From the NCBI RefSeq assembly GCF_030012985.1, contig NZ_CP120233.1:2765501-2829500 (forward strand): a DNA stretch of 64,000 nucleotides, in the 5' to 3' direction. Shown here one piece after another: positions 46,733-63,770 of the stretch (the stretch's first letter is position 1; every line of letters starts with the position of its first letter). Source of the stretch: Microbulbifer sp. VAAF005. GTDB taxonomy: Bacteria > Pseudomonadota > Gammaproteobacteria > Pseudomonadales > Cellvibrionaceae. The notes under the pieces are model-generated. The model was not told where the DNA came from. It saw only the letters and a list, made by a program, of their open reading frames with translations, and did no database searches. A program made the translations under genes and the position numbers.

Positions 46733-47812
46733 TTAGGCGTGATATTGGGCTGACAGCTCTACCACAGCTTCAATCATGGCTCCAGCATGTTTCGGATCTA
46801 CCTTGGGGGTAATTCCGTGACCTAAATTGAAAACGTGGCCACTACCCTGACCAAAAGACTTCAAAACAGCCGCCACTTCTGTGCGAATTCGTTCGGGACT
46901 CGCATAGAGAACAGCTGGATCCAAGTTGCCTTGCAGGGCCACCTTGTCTCCCACTCGGGCGCGGGCACTGCCAATGTCTGTCGTCCAATCCAAGCCCAGG
47001 GCGTCAGCGCCAGTATCAGCCATTGCTTCCAACCACTGACCACCTCCCTTAGTGAACAGGATGGCCGGCACTCGACGACCGTCGACTTCTTTAATCAGCC
47101 CCTGGAGAATTCTCTGCATATATTTCAGGGAGAATTCACGGTAAGCACTGTGGCTGAGTGCCCCGCCCCAGGTATCAAAGATCTGTACGGCCTGGGCTCC
47201 AGCGCGAATCTGGGCGTTCAGGTAATCGGTAACAGAGTCGGCCAGCACCGTGAGTAACTGGTGCATCAGCTCAGGGCGGTTGTAGAGCATTTCCTTACAG
47301 CGGGCAAAATCCTTGCTGGAGCCACCTTCAACCATATAAGTCGCCAGCGTCCAGGGGCTGCCGGAGAAGCCGATAAGCGGCACGCGACCATTCAACTCGC
47401 GGCGGATGGTGGACACGGCATTCATCACATAGTCCAAATCCTTTTCGCTGTTCACCACTTCCAGGGCTTCGATATCAGCCGCCGTGCGCAGGGGCTTGTG
47501 GAACTTCGGGCCCTCTCCTTCAGAGAAATAGAGGCCCAGGCCCATGGCATCGGGAATAGTCAGGATATCGGAAAACAGAATGGCGGCGTCCAGCGGGTAG
47601 CGCTCCAGAGGTTGCAGCGTTACCTCACAGGCCAGCTCAGTATTGCGGCACAGATCCATAAAGCTGCCAGCTTCGGCGCGGCTGGCTCGATATTCCGGCA
47701 GGTAGCGCCCCGCCTGTCGCATCATCCACACGGGCGTTCGATCCACTGGCTGGCGCAGAAGGGCGCGAAGAAAGCGGTCGTTTTTCAATTCGGACGGTTT
47801 GGTATCAGACAT
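46733..47812 (-). CDS. hemE: Uroporphyrinogen decarboxylase
   Basis: About 359 residues from the ATG at 47812; a GTG two codons earlier is the longest start. Motifs: [68 protein letters not shown] and the C-terminal [10 protein letters not shown]. It converts uroporphyrinogen III to coproporphyrinogen III in haem synthesis. It lies beyond gltB-gltD on the same strand with a 160-base gap from gltD, as in Pseudomonas. Confidence 0.97.
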   Translation of the reverse strand: MSDTKPSELKNDRFLRALLRQPVDRTPVWMMRQAGRYLPEYRASRAEAGSFMDLCRNTELACEVTLQPLERYPLDAAILFSDILTIPDAMGLGLYFSEGEGPKFHKPLRTAADIEALEVVNSEKDLDYVMNAVSTIRRELNGRVPLIGFSGSPWTLATYMVEGGSSKDFARCKEMLYNRPELMHQLLTVLADSVTDYLNAQIRAGAQAVQIFDTWGGALSHSAYREFSLKYMQRILQGLIKEVDGRRVPAILFTKGGGQWLEAMADTGADALGLDWTTDIGSARARVGDKVALQGNLDPAVLYASPERIRTEVAAVLKSFGQGSGHVFNLGHGITPKVDPKHAGAMIEAVVELSAQYHA

Positions 47813-47972
47813 AGGCACACCGAGCGGGCTAAAAAAACGGGCATTGTACAGGGGCTTGGCCGCTATACACAGGGTGGCAAAGATATTGCGAGGTGCCTAT
47901 TGGGACTGGCACAAATGTGCACGGAATAATTGGGCAGTGAGGGACCGTGCCCCCACTGCAAATCAGAAACGA

Positions 47973-53860
<5,888 letters not shown>

Positions 53861-53988
53861 AGAATTCCTCGTCGCTATCGATTGGGGGACCACTGGCGCT
53901 TAAAAAAAGAAGTGCCTGTTATGGGCGAATGTCACTTTAAGCTTCGCGCTACGCTCTCCTGCGGTCCCTTGGAAAAAGATCCCGAGAT

Positions 53989-54017
53989 AAAAAAAGCCCT
54001 CTGCTGGGGCTTTTTTT
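53989..54017. terminator. Bidirectional intrinsic terminator between aroB and gltB
   Basis: In the 341-base gene-free stretch 53861-54201, AAAAAAAGCCC and GGGCTTTTTTT pair around a short loop, giving U runs on both strands. Read on the minus strand it ends the pilM-aroB unit before gltB. I see nothing else definite in this gap, though it must hold the gltB promoter. Confidence 0.85.
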
Positions 54018-54201
54018 GTTGTTATTGGCGGTTTTTTGCCCCGCCTTTCCTTTCGGGGGGCGCAATATTACTTGCCCAACACTACATTTTCAACTTTTAG
54101 CAGTGTATTAGTCTGTCAAATCAAACAAAACCAAACTTATCTTCTAGCAGTCAATCTTTCTGGTACTCAATCCTATTTTTAAGACAATAAGAGCAGGGTT
54201 A

Positions 54202-55287
54202 TCACTCAGCACCACAGTTTTTCAGTGCATTTATAATCATTTTTCTAGGGGTATCATCGACAATAATTGCTTCTCCCAGCGCCTTTAGCAGTACCAAACG
54301 CAATTTTCCGTCCAACACCTTCTTATCCACCTGCATTACTTGGAGGAATTCATCGGTTGTCATACCTTCCGGTGCCTGCTGCGGCAAATCAGCCGCCTCT
54401 AGCATCACTCGCAACCGCTCCACCAGCTCTGCATCGATATCTCCGCGCAATCTGGATAACTCCAACGCCATAACCATGCCGGCGGCAACGGCCTCACCGT
54501 GTAACCAACTGCCATACCCCTGGACTGCCTCAATAGCGTGGCCGAAGGTATGGCCAAGATTCAGTATCGCCCTACGACCACTCTCGCGCTCATCACTGGC
54601 AACAACATCCGCCTTGTCGGCGCAACAGCGCTCAATAGCGTAAGCCAGTGCTGCGGGCTCCCGCGTTAGTAACTTTTGTAAATTCTCCTCGATCCATTCG
54701 AAGAATGGGCTGTCACAGATCAATCCGTATTTAATGACCTCGGCGAGGCCTGCGGAAAATTCACGTGCAGGCAATGTGGCAAGGGTATCGGTATCCGCAA
54801 GGACAAGGCGGGGCTGGTGGAAGGCGCCAATCATATTTTTACCAAGAGGATGATTAACGCCGGTCTTTCCCCCAACAGAGGAGTCAACCAAAGACAGCAG
54901 GGTAGTCGGTACCTGAATAAAGTTAACCCCGCGCTGATAACAGGCTGCAGCAAAACCGCACATATCTCCAACGACACCACCGCCCAACGCGATTAGTGTC
55001 GTAGTGCGGTTGTGACGCTTTTCCAGCAGCACATCAAAAATTCGATTCACTGTGTCGAGTGATTTAAAAGCTTCACCATCGGGAAGCTCGACAACATCCA
55101 CTTTATCGAGCCCTTTTAGCCCTTCCAATAATGTCGCCAAATAAAAAGGAGCAATAGTTTCATTGGTAACAATGCAAACTTGCCGGCCTTTAATGTAAGG
55201 GAGGATATATTGCGCGTCACCGAGCAAACCTGAACCAATAATTATCGGATAACTACGCTCGCCGAGTTCTACGTTAAGGCTTTGCAT
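54202..55287 (-). CDS. aroB: 3-dehydroquinate synthase
   Basis: A 361-residue NAD- and zinc-dependent enzyme of the shikimate pathway. Motifs: [88 protein letters not shown], and the metal-binding [15 protein letters not shown] with [14 protein letters not shown]. It follows aroK by 67 bases. The DamX-like gene that often follows aroB is absent here; the terminator and gltB come next. Confidence 0.96.
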   Translation of the reverse strand: MQSLNVELGERSYPIIIGSGLLGDAQYILPYIKGRQVCIVTNETIAPFYLATLLEGLKGLDKVDVVELPDGEAFKSLDTVNRIFDVLLEKRHNRTTTLIALGGGVVGDMCGFAAACYQRGVNFIQVPTTLLSLVDSSVGGKTGVNHPLGKNMIGAFHQPRLVLADTDTLATLPAREFSAGLAEVIKYGLICDSPFFEWIEENLQKLLTREPAALAYAIERCCADKADVVASDERESGRRAILNLGHTFGHAIEAVQGYGSWLHGEAVAAGMVMALELSRLRGDIDAELVERLRVMLEAADLPQQAPEGMTTDEFLQVMQVDKKVLDGKLRLVLLKALGEAIIVDDTPRKMIINALKNCGAE

Positions 55288-55354
55288 ACTGCTCTCAATC
55301 CCCTAGTGCTTATCTCAACAGAAGTGAGACGCACTTTAGCACAGACGCTTGGGA

Positions 55355-55879
55355 CTAATCGGACAGCAGGCTGCCTAAGTGTTCTGCGACCAGGAGGGAT
55401 GCTTGTTTGGGGGAGAGGTCATTGGTGTCGCAAATAATATCTGCAACCTCACGATACAGAGGTTCGCGCTCCTGCAAAATTTCCGCAATACGCTGACGGG
55501 GGTTGGGTACACGAAGCAACGGGCGATTGGTATTCTTTGAAGTACGCTCCAGAAGCTGATCGATATTGGCCTGCAAATAAACTACATGGCCATATTTTTG
55601 TAGCTGGCGTCGATTCTCCTCGAGCAAAACTATTCCGCCACCGGTACCGATAACCTGGCACTCACCCTGGCAGAGCTCTTCCAATATTTCACTCTCACGA
55701 CGGCGAAATCCGGCTTCGCCTTCCACATCAAAAATCCAGGGAATATCCGCACCAGTGCGCTCTTCCAGCACTTTGTCGGTATCGGCAAAAGGCAGCTGCA
55801 ATTGCGCTGCCAACAACCTGCCGATCGTAGACTTGCCGGCCCCCATGGGGCCGACCAGGAAAATAGAGCGGGTGATCAC
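55355..55879 (-). CDS. aroK: Shikimate kinase
   Basis: A 174-residue P-loop kinase: IFLVGPMGAGKSTIGRLLAA, then FADTDKVLEERTGADIPWIF, EAGFRRRESEILEEL, IGTGGGIVLLEENRRQL and the lid RPLLRVPNPRQRIAEIL. It phosphorylates shikimate at the 3-hydroxyl. Its ATG overlaps the pilQ stop by four bases, so it is coupled to the pilus genes, as in Pseudomonas and many gammaproteobacteria. Confidence 0.96.
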   Translation of the reverse strand: MITRSIFLVGPMGAGKSTIGRLLAAQLQLPFADTDKVLEERTGADIPWIFDVEGEAGFRRRESEILEELCQGECQVIGTGGGIVLLEENRRQLQKYGHVVYLQANIDQLLERTSKNTNRPLLRVPNPRQRIAEILQEREPLYREVADIICDTNDLSPKQASLLVAEHLGSLLSD

Positions 55880-58092
55880 TTAGAGTAGAAAGCCTCGTCT
55901 TCAAGAATACGCGGTGTGATAAACATCAGGATCTCACGTTTATCGTCCGTGCGTATAGTCTTCTTAAACAAGTTACCGACATAAGGGATATCTCCCAACA
56001 AAGGAACTTTTGTTTCACTCTCTACGACGGTACCTTCAAAAATACCACCGAGAACAATTGTTTCTCCATTGCGAACTAGTACCTTCGTAGCTAAGGTATT
56101 GATATTAATCGAGGGAACCTCGCCATCCCCCACACTGACATATTCTCCAATACTATTCTGCTCAATATTTAAAGACATAATAATATTGTTGTCTGGAGTG
56201 ATTTGAGGGGTCACATTCAGCTCTAATACCGCCTCCCGGAAAGTAATTGAAGCAGCTCCAGAAGAGGTAGTTTCCTGATAGGGAATCTCAACACCAGACT
56301 GAATATTGGCTTCTTGTTTATCTCCAGTGACAACTTTAGGCTGGGAGACTACTTCGGCCAACCCACTGTCCTCTAGGGCTGACAACTCCAATCCAAGGTA
56401 AAAATCATTTTTCAGTATTGCATAAGCAATACTACCTGCTGGGTTAGCCACCCCCAGATCGACTAGGAGCGGATCAAAGTCTCCTCCACTCAAGCTTCCC
56501 AATGCTTGATCTTCATCTAGAGAAACACCGCCAGCGCCCACACCATAAGTACTATCATTTACATCAGTTCCATCTACAAAATCCCACTGCACACCCAATT
56601 CACGCTGGAAGTCGCTAGTAGCAGTAACAATTCGGGCTTCAATCATTACCTGACGAATAGGGATATCAATTACTTCGATCAACTCTCGGAACTGAGCAAT
56701 CTTATCTTCGGTATCAGTTAGAATGATAGTGTTTGTACGCTCGTCTACAATTGCACTGCCACGAGAAGACAACATAGTTGGAGTATTTGCGGAACTGTTA
56801 CTAGTGCCGCCACCAGCAAATCCTCCTTGGCTGGATCCACTATTCTGCCTTCCAGAAAAAAGCTCGAATAGCTCTCCCGCATCGGCATAACGAACACTAA
56901 TATACTCCGTTCTCAGCGGGGCTAACTCTTCTAACTGCTTGCGAGTCTCCAATTCTTGGCGCTCTCTCTCAGCTATTTCCGCTGCTGGAGCAACCATAAT
57001 AACACTGCCTTCCTGACGCTTATCCAAACCTTTGGCTTTCAGAATTAGAGCCAGGGCTTGATCCCAGGGTACTCCATCCAGCCGAAGTGTAATTCGCCCC
57101 TGAACAGTATCACTCGCCACTAAATTAAGATCAGTAAAATCTGCAATGACCTGTAGAACTGAACGAACTTCGATGTCCTGGAAATTAAGAGACAGCTTCT
57201 TTCCATCAAACTGAAATTCTTTTTCTTTCTCCCGAATTTCTTGAGCGGAAAGAGGTTTGACGCTAAGCACATATTCAGTATCTGCTTGATAGGCCAAATA
57301 ATCGTATTCAATATCACTTGGATCTACAGAGATAACCGTATTACGGCCATCATAATCCACAGTAATTGAGCTTACGGGGGTAGCAAAATCCGTGACGTCC
57401 AGTCTCTGGCGTAAACCTTCTGGCAGCCCTGCCCCAAGAAAGGTTAAATAGATTTTTCCGTTTGTGCGTTCAACATCAATGTTTACCGCAGGGTCAGTCA
57501 GGCTAACGATGACCTTACCCTCACCCTCCTCGCCTCTACGAAAATCTACATTGTTTACGGCTACATTACCTGCAGATTGAAACTGTTTTTCCCCACCTAA
57601 ATCCAAACCACTGTCATGTGCATTTGCATTTGCATTTGCATTTGCATTTGCATTTGCAACCTGATTAATAACCTGAACCTCATTTTCTGAAGTTTCAGAC
57701 CCTATTTCCATCACCAACTGATTACCCTGGCGCTCACTTGAGTACACCGGTAGCTCATCAAGGTTCACTATCAGGCGCGTGCGGTCTTCACCAGAAACTA
57801 TCACGGCACTTCGAGCGGCACCAATTCCAAGAGAGTATTTTTTTTGCGGGAGCGCACTTTCAACCCCAGCAAAATCTAAAACGATTCTAGCAGGCTGCTC
57901 TATTGTATAGCCTGTCGGCTCCGGGGGAGCCTCACTAAAAGTCAGCCGAAGTTGGACTCGGCTCCCAGGAAGTTCAGCAAACTGAATATCATTAAGCTGG
58001 TTTATTTGAGCATGCGCGACCGAAAGCATTGATAGACCAACCAGAATCAGTTGGAGTCGAGCCATAAAAAAGGCGAACTGCTTAATGTTCAT
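55876..58092 (-). CDS. pilQ: Type IV pilus secretin PilQ
   Basis: A 738-residue outer-membrane secretin. It has a signal peptide (about 1-28, ending AHA), AMIN-type domains (VQLRLTFSEAPPEPTGYTIE, then ARIVLDFAGV), an STN domain (LNFQDIEVRSVLQVIADFTD), a NolW-type region (YISVRYADAGELFELFSGRQ) and the secretin core with VIDIPIRQVMIEARIVTATS and VLVRNGETIVLGGIFEG plus the terminal VPLLGDIPYVGNLFKK. It is the channel for the pilus fibre. A run of six Ala-Asn pairs lies near residue 150, encoded by a tandem hexamer. It is overlapped by aroK and touches pilP. Confidence 0.95.
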   Translation of the reverse strand: MNIKQFAFFMARLQLILVGLSMLSVAHAQINQLNDIQFAELPGSRVQLRLTFSEAPPEPTGYTIEQPARIVLDFAGVESALPQKKYSLGIGAARSAVIVSGEDRTRLIVNLDELPVYSSERQGNQLVMEIGSETSENEVQVINQVANANANANANANAHDSGLDLGGEKQFQSAGNVAVNNVDFRRGEEGEGKVIVSLTDPAVNIDVERTNGKIYLTFLGAGLPEGLRQRLDVTDFATPVSSITVDYDGRNTVISVDPSDIEYDYLAYQADTEYVLSVKPLSAQEIREKEKEFQFDGKKLSLNFQDIEVRSVLQVIADFTDLNLVASDTVQGRITLRLDGVPWDQALALILKAKGLDKRQEGSVIMVAPAAEIAERERQELETRKQLEELAPLRTEYISVRYADAGELFELFSGRQNSGSSQGGFAGGGTSNSSANTPTMLSSRGSAIVDERTNTIILTDTEDKIAQFRELIEVIDIPIRQVMIEARIVTATSDFQRELGVQWDFVDGTDVNDSTYGVGAGGVSLDEDQALGSLSGGDFDPLLVDLGVANPAGSIAYAILKNDFYLGLELSALEDSGLAEVVSQPKVVTGDKQEANIQSGVEIPYQETTSSGAASITFREAVLELNVTPQITPDNNIIMSLNIEQNSIGEYVSVGDGEVPSININTLATKVLVRNGETIVLGGIFEGTVVESETKVPLLGDIPYVGNLFKKTIRTDDKREILMFITPRILEDEAFYSK
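57621..57656 (-). repeat. Six tandem CATTTG hexamers inside pilQ
   Basis: CATTTG is repeated six times without interruption on the plus strand (57621-57656). On the coding strand this gives alternating Ala and Asn codons between the AMIN-type domains. Copy-number change would add or remove an Ala-Asn pair and keep the reading frame, so it alters linker length without inactivating the gene. Confidence 0.95.
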
Positions 58093-58622
58093 TATCCGTT
58101 GTCCCTCTCTTCCAACGTCAGTGCCCGTGGCCGTTCAATCCAGCCTCCGGTACCATCCGGGATAATTTCTAAAATATCTAGCTGTGCATTAGTGGCATTT
58201 ACCACTCGGCCATGATTTTTTCCAAGATAGTTACCAACCGTAATACGGTGAATCCCTCCGGCACCATCATTAATCAAGGCCCAGATCTGACCATCCTGGG
58301 ACAAACTTCCGACCATCGATATTGCATCGATGCTAACTCCTTCCAGCAACTCTCGTTGGCGAGTTAAGTCCGGAGCAATATCAAGCCTGCGCCCAACTAT
58401 CCGTTGCTCAGACTCAAGAACAGGGCGAGTAAAAGGACTTCTTTGCGCAGCAGCAGCGTAAATATATGGGCTGTATGGAGTAAATGTAGGAATAGGTTCA
58501 ATTTGCCCCTTTGGTCGACTCTCCACTTTAGCCATGCGGTCGCGCAACTCGGTATAGTCAGAGCTGGAATCACACCCGGCAATGACTAAAAAGGCGGCTA
58601 CAATCGCGAGGTTTTTAATCAT
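58092..58622 (-). CDS. pilP: Type IV pilus assembly lipoprotein PilP
   Basis: A 176-residue lipoprotein: the signal NLAIVAAFLVIAGC carries a lipobox with Cys near residue 16. The C-terminal beta domain (RREL-like DLTRQRELLEGVSIDAIS, then GSLSQDGQIWALINDGAGGI and HRITVGNYLGKNHGRV) is typical of PilP. It connects PilN/PilO in the inner membrane with PilQ. Its stop touches the pilQ start and its start overlaps the pilO stop by four bases. Confidence 0.94.
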   Translation of the reverse strand: MIKNLAIVAAFLVIAGCDSSSDYTELRDRMAKVESRPKGQIEPIPTFTPYSPYIYAAAAQRSPFTRPVLESEQRIVGRRLDIAPDLTRQRELLEGVSIDAISMVGSLSQDGQIWALINDGAGGIHRITVGNYLGKNHGRVVNATNAQLDILEIIPDGTGGWIERPRALTLEERDNG

Positions 58623-59236
58623 CCCTCTTCACCCTGATCTTTATAACGATAGGTCTTGGCGTTAATCGTCATACTGAGCAAACCGCCTTCTTTATCATTT
58701 ACGATCTTAAAATCGTGTAAAGTCACTATTCGGGGCATACCCGCAATACCACTGACAAAAGCTCCAAATTCATGGTATCCACCTTTAACAGATATCTGGA
58801 TTGGCAATTCCACATAGAATTCTCCAACCCGCTCTCTCTGCAGGTCAATATCATTAATCGTTAGGCCACTTCCACGACCATATTCATCAATATCTTCAAG
58901 AAGTCCTGGCACTTCAGTATCTTTAGGAAGCTGTTCAAGCAATGCTCCAAAAGTTAGATTCATTTCTTTTAATTGAGCTCGATAGGCATCCAAATTAGCA
59001 GCCTGCTTTTGCTTACTCTCAAACTGTTTAAACAGTTGCTGCTCTTTACTCTCTGCAAGTTCCAGTTGTCTATAGCGCTCATTAATCAAAGCGTAATAAC
59101 CGAGGCCCGTAATCACCGCCGACACAATAATTAGTAGTGCTATGCGTCCAGGTAGGGGCCAAACTCCCATACGGGAGAGCTCGATATCACTGAGATCAAG
59201 CTCGTTTATCTGCTTTAGCGTTTCTGCCAATGCCAT
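58619..59236 (-). CDS. pilO: Type IV pilus inner-membrane protein PilO
   Basis: A 205-residue bitopic protein. A membrane segment near residues 31-50 (IALLIIVSAVITGLGYYALI) precedes a coiled-coil-like stretch (QLELAESKEQQLFKQFESKQ) and then the periplasmic fold with LEDIDEYGRGSGLTINDIDL and ELPIQISVKGGYHEFGAFVS. It dimerises with PilN and binds PilP. Spacing to pilN is 11 bases. Confidence 0.95.
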   Translation of the reverse strand: MALAETLKQINELDLSDIELSRMGVWPLPGRIALLIIVSAVITGLGYYALINERYRQLELAESKEQQLFKQFESKQKQAANLDAYRAQLKEMNLTFGALLEQLPKDTEVPGLLEDIDEYGRGSGLTINDIDLQRERVGEFYVELPIQISVKGGYHEFGAFVSGIAGMPRIVTLHDFKIVNDKEGGLLSMTINAKTYRYKDQGEEG

Positions 59237-59247
59237 GGTCCGATCCC

Positions 59248-59823
59248 TTATTTTTTCTCAGTGCCTTGTTCTTCATCCTGCTTTCTGCCGGTAACGTTAA
59301 CCGTCAATTTGAAAGAACTTGCTTGTTCACCAAATCTTGGGCTCGCGGTAACTCCAGCTAAAGCCGGCGACTCATACCAATCAGACTGGTCAAGATTCCG
59401 CATAAAGGAAGAAACACGATTATTAGACTCTGCCACACCCGAAATAGATAGCTTTTTCCCCTTCCGCTCAATTGAATTAAGCCATAGTCCCTCTGGAGTA
59501 GCTTGTACTATTTCATCAAAATAACGCACAGAAAGAGGCCTGTTCCCTTGCAACTCCTGGATCACCCGCATACGGTCAATCAGCTCCTGCCGGCGTTTCT
59601 TGAGATCCTTAATCTCTCTTACCTGAATATCTAGCTCTTTAATCCTGTTCTTCAGAATCTGGTTATCTGCATTTTGGTCGACTATTTGTGCATCGACAGT
59701 CTTCATCCAGCCAAATACAGCAGCGGCCACTATAAGAACAACCACGACTATTATTTGCTGAAATTCTTTTTGCTTTTGTGCGCGATACTCTTGGCGCCAA
59801 GGCAGAAGGTTAATCTTTGCCAT
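59248..59823 (-). CDS. pilN: Type IV pilus inner-membrane protein PilN
   Basis: A 191-residue protein whose first residues, MAKINLLPWRQEYRAQKQKE, include the INLLPWR motif that binds PilM. One membrane segment (residues 23-40, IIVVVVLIVAAAVFGWMK) is followed by a coiled coil and a periplasmic ferredoxin-like domain. The C-terminus is Glu/Lys/Asp-rich. It lies one base from the pilM stop. Confidence 0.95.
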   Translation of the reverse strand: MAKINLLPWRQEYRAQKQKEFQQIIVVVVLIVAAAVFGWMKTVDAQIVDQNADNQILKNRIKELDIQVREIKDLKKRRQELIDRMRVIQELQGNRPLSVRYFDEIVQATPEGLWLNSIERKGKKLSISGVAESNNRVSSFMRNLDQSDWYESPALAGVTASPRFGEQASSFKLTVNVTGRKQDEEQGTEKK

Positions 59824-59824
59824 A

Positions 59825-60904
<1,080 letters not shown>

Positions 60905-60935
60905 TTATCTTTTCCGTGGGTTATGAGGGTTTGAT

Positions 60936-60963
60936 GTTATAGCACTTTAAATTAACGCTTCAA
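60936..60963 (-). promoter_or_regulatory. Probable promoter of the pilMNOPQ-aroKB operon
   Basis: On the minus strand TTGAAG and TATAAC are separated by 16 bases, about 38 bases upstream of the pilM ATG, in the divergent gap with the PBP1a gene. Spacing is slightly short for sigma-70 but both boxes are good matches. Confidence 0.45.
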
Positions 60964-61046
60964 CCTGCATTTGCATAGGTAATAGCGCACAATATTCGTA
61001 TAATTATTCACCTAATCACTTTGATGAAGTACACAGAAGCAGTTTC

Positions 61047-63707
61047 ATGACCGTAAAAGCCCGCAATCGTCTGCTCGCACTGCTTTGGCTCGGCCTTGCC
61101 GGTGTAGCCGCTACAGCAATGGCCCTGGCCAGTATCTATCTCTACCTCAAACCGGGGTTGCCCTCAGTGGAGAGCCTCCGCGATATCCGCTTACAAACCC
61201 CTCTTAGGGTCTACTCACGGGATATGAAGCTAATCGGTGAGTTCGGTGAAAAGCGGCGCAACCCTATCACGATCGAGCAAACGCCAGAACCCTTTATCAA
61301 AGCGATTCTCGCCGCTGAGGATGCAAGCTTTTACTCCCACAATGGTGTTTCCATCAAAGGTTTGATGCGGGCGGCCTCGCAACTGATTAAGACCGGCTCT
61401 ATCCAGTCTGGTGGTAGTACACTGACAATGCAGGTGGCGCGCAACTTCTTTCTCAGTCGAGAGCAGCGTTTTGTGCGCAAGTTCAATGAAATTTTGCTAT
61501 CGCTGCAAATCGAGCAAGAGCTGACCAAGGACGAGATCCTCGCCCTTTACATCAATAAGATCTTTCTTGGAAACCGCGCCTATGGTTTCCAGGCTGCAGC
61601 TCAGGTGTATTACGGCAAAGATATCAAGGATCTGAATCTGGCTCAGTGGGCTATGATGGCGGGACTCCCCAAAGCGCCATCAACCTTCAACCCTCTCGCC
61701 AACCCCTCCCGAGCCTTGGTGCGCCGCAACTGGATCCTGATGCGGATGCTCGATCTCGGCTATATCAACCAGGATCAATATAACCAATCTATCACTGCGC
61801 CAGTAACAGCCAGCTATCACAGCCGCGACCTCGACCTGGATGCACCCTATATTGCCGAGATGGCACGGAAGGAGGCAGTAGACCTCTTTGGCGACAACGC
61901 TTATACCGATGGCTACCAGGTCATAACAACGGTAGACAGTCGACTGCAGGAGTCGGCTCGCAATGCGCTTCAGCACGGTCTGGAAACCTATGATGCGCGC
62001 CACGGCTATCGTGGCCCAGAGCAGCGTCTAGCACCGGAATTGCTGCAAGATAGCGACCAACTTATCGACTTACTCAACGAGATTCCGATTCTCGGTGGTC
62101 TGGAACCCGGCGTTGTCACTGCAGTAGAACCCAAGAAACTTCAAGTTCAACTGAGGGATCGGCGCGTAATTGAATTGCCTTGGAGCAATGGGCTCAGTTC
62201 TATCAGGCCCTATATTTCTGAGAGCGCCCGGGGAGCACGCCTTCAATCCGCTGAAAAAATGTTTGCTCCCGGGGATGTTATTCGGCTGCGCAAGGTCGTT
62301 AAGGAAAAGAAAGAGAGCAACTCCAGTAGCGAGATGATCGCCACCGCCGTAGATGAGCCTCTTCAAGCCGATCCATTTGCGGATCCCGAGGGCGGTGATA
62401 TCGAGCCTGCCGAACCCCAGGTGACCGAGGAGTGGGTTCTAGCCCAGGTCCCGGAAGCACAGGGCGCCCTGGTATCTATTGAACCGGAAGATGGCGCTAT
62501 CCGCGCCCTTGTCGGTGGTTATGACTTCCGCCAGAGCCACTTTAATCGGGCCACTCAGGCAGCCCGGCAACCCGGCTCCAGTTTCAAGCCCTTTATTTAC
62601 GCCTCCGCGATCGAGCGCGGATATACAGCGGCGAGCATTATCAATGATGCCCCGATTATCTTTGAGGAAACCAACCTGCAAGATGTATGGCGGCCTGAGA
62701 ATGACGGGGGGACCTTCCTCGGCCCAACCCGCCTACGTATGGCTTTGTACAAGTCCCGCAATATGGTCTCAATCCGGTTGCTACAATCCCTAGGACTGGA
62801 CTACGCCCTGGGCTTTGTCGAGGGCTTTGGGTTTGAGCGCAGCAAGCTCGCCCGCAACCTGACCATTGCTCTAGGTAGCTCCGCTCTCACGCCCTTGGAA
62901 ATGGTGCGCGGCTATGCCGCCTTCGCTAATGGTGGCTACCGAGTGGAGCCCTACCTGGTTGACCGGGTATTGGATGTTAATGGCGAAGTCCTGTATCAGG
63001 CACTGCCTCTCACTGTATGCGATAACTGTCCCGAGCCGGGCACAGGCTCTGAAACCCTGTCCGCTGAACCCGTCGATCTCGCGGAATTACAGCTGGAAGG
63101 ACAAGGGGTCGATCATGGTCAAGAGCCAGCAGAGCTACACGTACTGCCCGTTGGCCCCCTCGACCCGAGCAAGAGCCAAGCGCGTCCTCGCGCTCCGCGA
63201 GCCATGTCCGCAGAGACGGCATACATAATGGATTCGATGCTCAAGGATGTTATCAAAAAGGGTACCGGGCGCCGCGCTCTGGCGATGAAACGCGGTGATA
63301 TTGCCGGAAAGACCGGAACCACCAATGGTCCACGGGATGCGTGGTTCTCGGGTTACAGCCCCTACCTGGCAACCAGTGCCTGGGTTGGCTTCGATTCCTA
63401 TGGCGAACTGGGTAAAAATGAATACGGTGGCTCGGCCGCCCTGCCTATCTGGATCGATTTTATGAGCAGCGCCCTCGAAGGTCTTCCCGAGCGCCACCTG
63501 GCTCAACCTGATGGCATAGTCACGGTACGCATCAACCCCCAAAATGGCTTGCGCACCTCTTACGGGGGCATGTTTGAGATATTCAGGACCAACCGGGTGC
63601 CCGGCCGCGAGGTATATAACCCATATCGCAATCGTTACACCGATGAAGATATGGATATGCCCAGCCAGGATGGCCGGGAAGATTCTTTACCGGAAGAGCT
63701 GTTCTAA
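61047..63707 (+). CDS. mrcA: Penicillin-binding protein 1A (bifunctional)
   Basis: An 886-residue inner-membrane peptidoglycan synthase. It has a membrane anchor near residues 10-32, the glycosyltransferase domain (AAEDASFYSHNGVSIKGLMR with Glu91, QSGGSTLTMQVARNFFLSRE, KDEILALYINKIFLGNRAYG) and the transpeptidase domain: SSFK with Ser511, SRN in LYKSRNMVS, and KTG in AGKTGTTNG near 754. A regulatory OB-like region lies between. The position divergent to pilM is the one seen for ponA in Pseudomonas. A strong terminator follows. Confidence 0.96.
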   Translation: MTVKARNRLLALLWLGLAGVAATAMALASIYLYLKPGLPSVESLRDIRLQTPLRVYSRDMKLIGEFGEKRRNPITIEQTPEPFIKAILAAEDASFYSHNGVSIKGLMRAASQLIKTGSIQSGGSTLTMQVARNFFLSREQRFVRKFNEILLSLQIEQELTKDEILALYINKIFLGNRAYGFQAAAQVYYGKDIKDLNLAQWAMMAGLPKAPSTFNPLANPSRALVRRNWILMRMLDLGYINQDQYNQSITAPVTASYHSRDLDLDAPYIAEMARKEAVDLFGDNAYTDGYQVITTVDSRLQESARNALQHGLETYDARHGYRGPEQRLAPELLQDSDQLIDLLNEIPILGGLEPGVVTAVEPKKLQVQLRDRRVIELPWSNGLSSIRPYISESARGARLQSAEKMFAPGDVIRLRKVVKEKKESNSSSEMIATAVDEPLQADPFADPEGGDIEPAEPQVTEEWVLAQVPEAQGALVSIEPEDGAIRALVGGYDFRQSHFNRATQAARQPGSSFKPFIYASAIERGYTAASIINDAPIIFEETNLQDVWRPENDGGTFLGPTRLRMALYKSRNMVSIRLLQSLGLDYALGFVEGFGFERSKLARNLTIALGSSALTPLEMVRGYAAFANGGYRVEPYLVDRVLDVNGEVLYQALPLTVCDNCPEPGTGSETLSAEPVDLAELQLEGQGVDHGQEPAELHVLPVGPLDPSKSQARPRAPRAMSAETAYIMDSMLKDVIKKGTGRRALAMKRGDIAGKTGTTNGPRDAWFSGYSPYLATSAWVGFDSYGELGKNEYGGSAALPIWIDFMSSALEGLPERHLAQPDGIVTVRINPQNGLRTSYGGMFEIFRTNRVPGREVYNPYRNRYTDEDMDMPSQDGREDSLPEELF

Positions 63708-63720
63708 GCGAACAGCCCAA

Positions 63721-63750
63721 CCAAAAAAGGGGCCTTTGGCCCCTTTTTTG
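63721..63750. terminator. Bidirectional terminator after the PBP1a gene
   Basis: CCAAAAAAGGGGCC and GGCCCCTTTTTTGG form a perfect 14-base-pair stem with loop TTT. It serves the convergent PBP1a and CheW-like genes. Confidence 0.9.
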
Positions 63751-63770
63751 GTAATACATTGCAAAACAAG

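Noticed and set aside
57601..57660. Possible CRISPR or short tandem array
   Set aside because: The six hexamers have no spacers and lie inside the pilQ reading frame; a coding microsatellite.
60971..61004. TTGCAT and TATAAT as the PBP1a promoter
   Set aside because: The spacing is 22 bases, too long for a sigma-70 promoter; the TATAAT alone is not enough.
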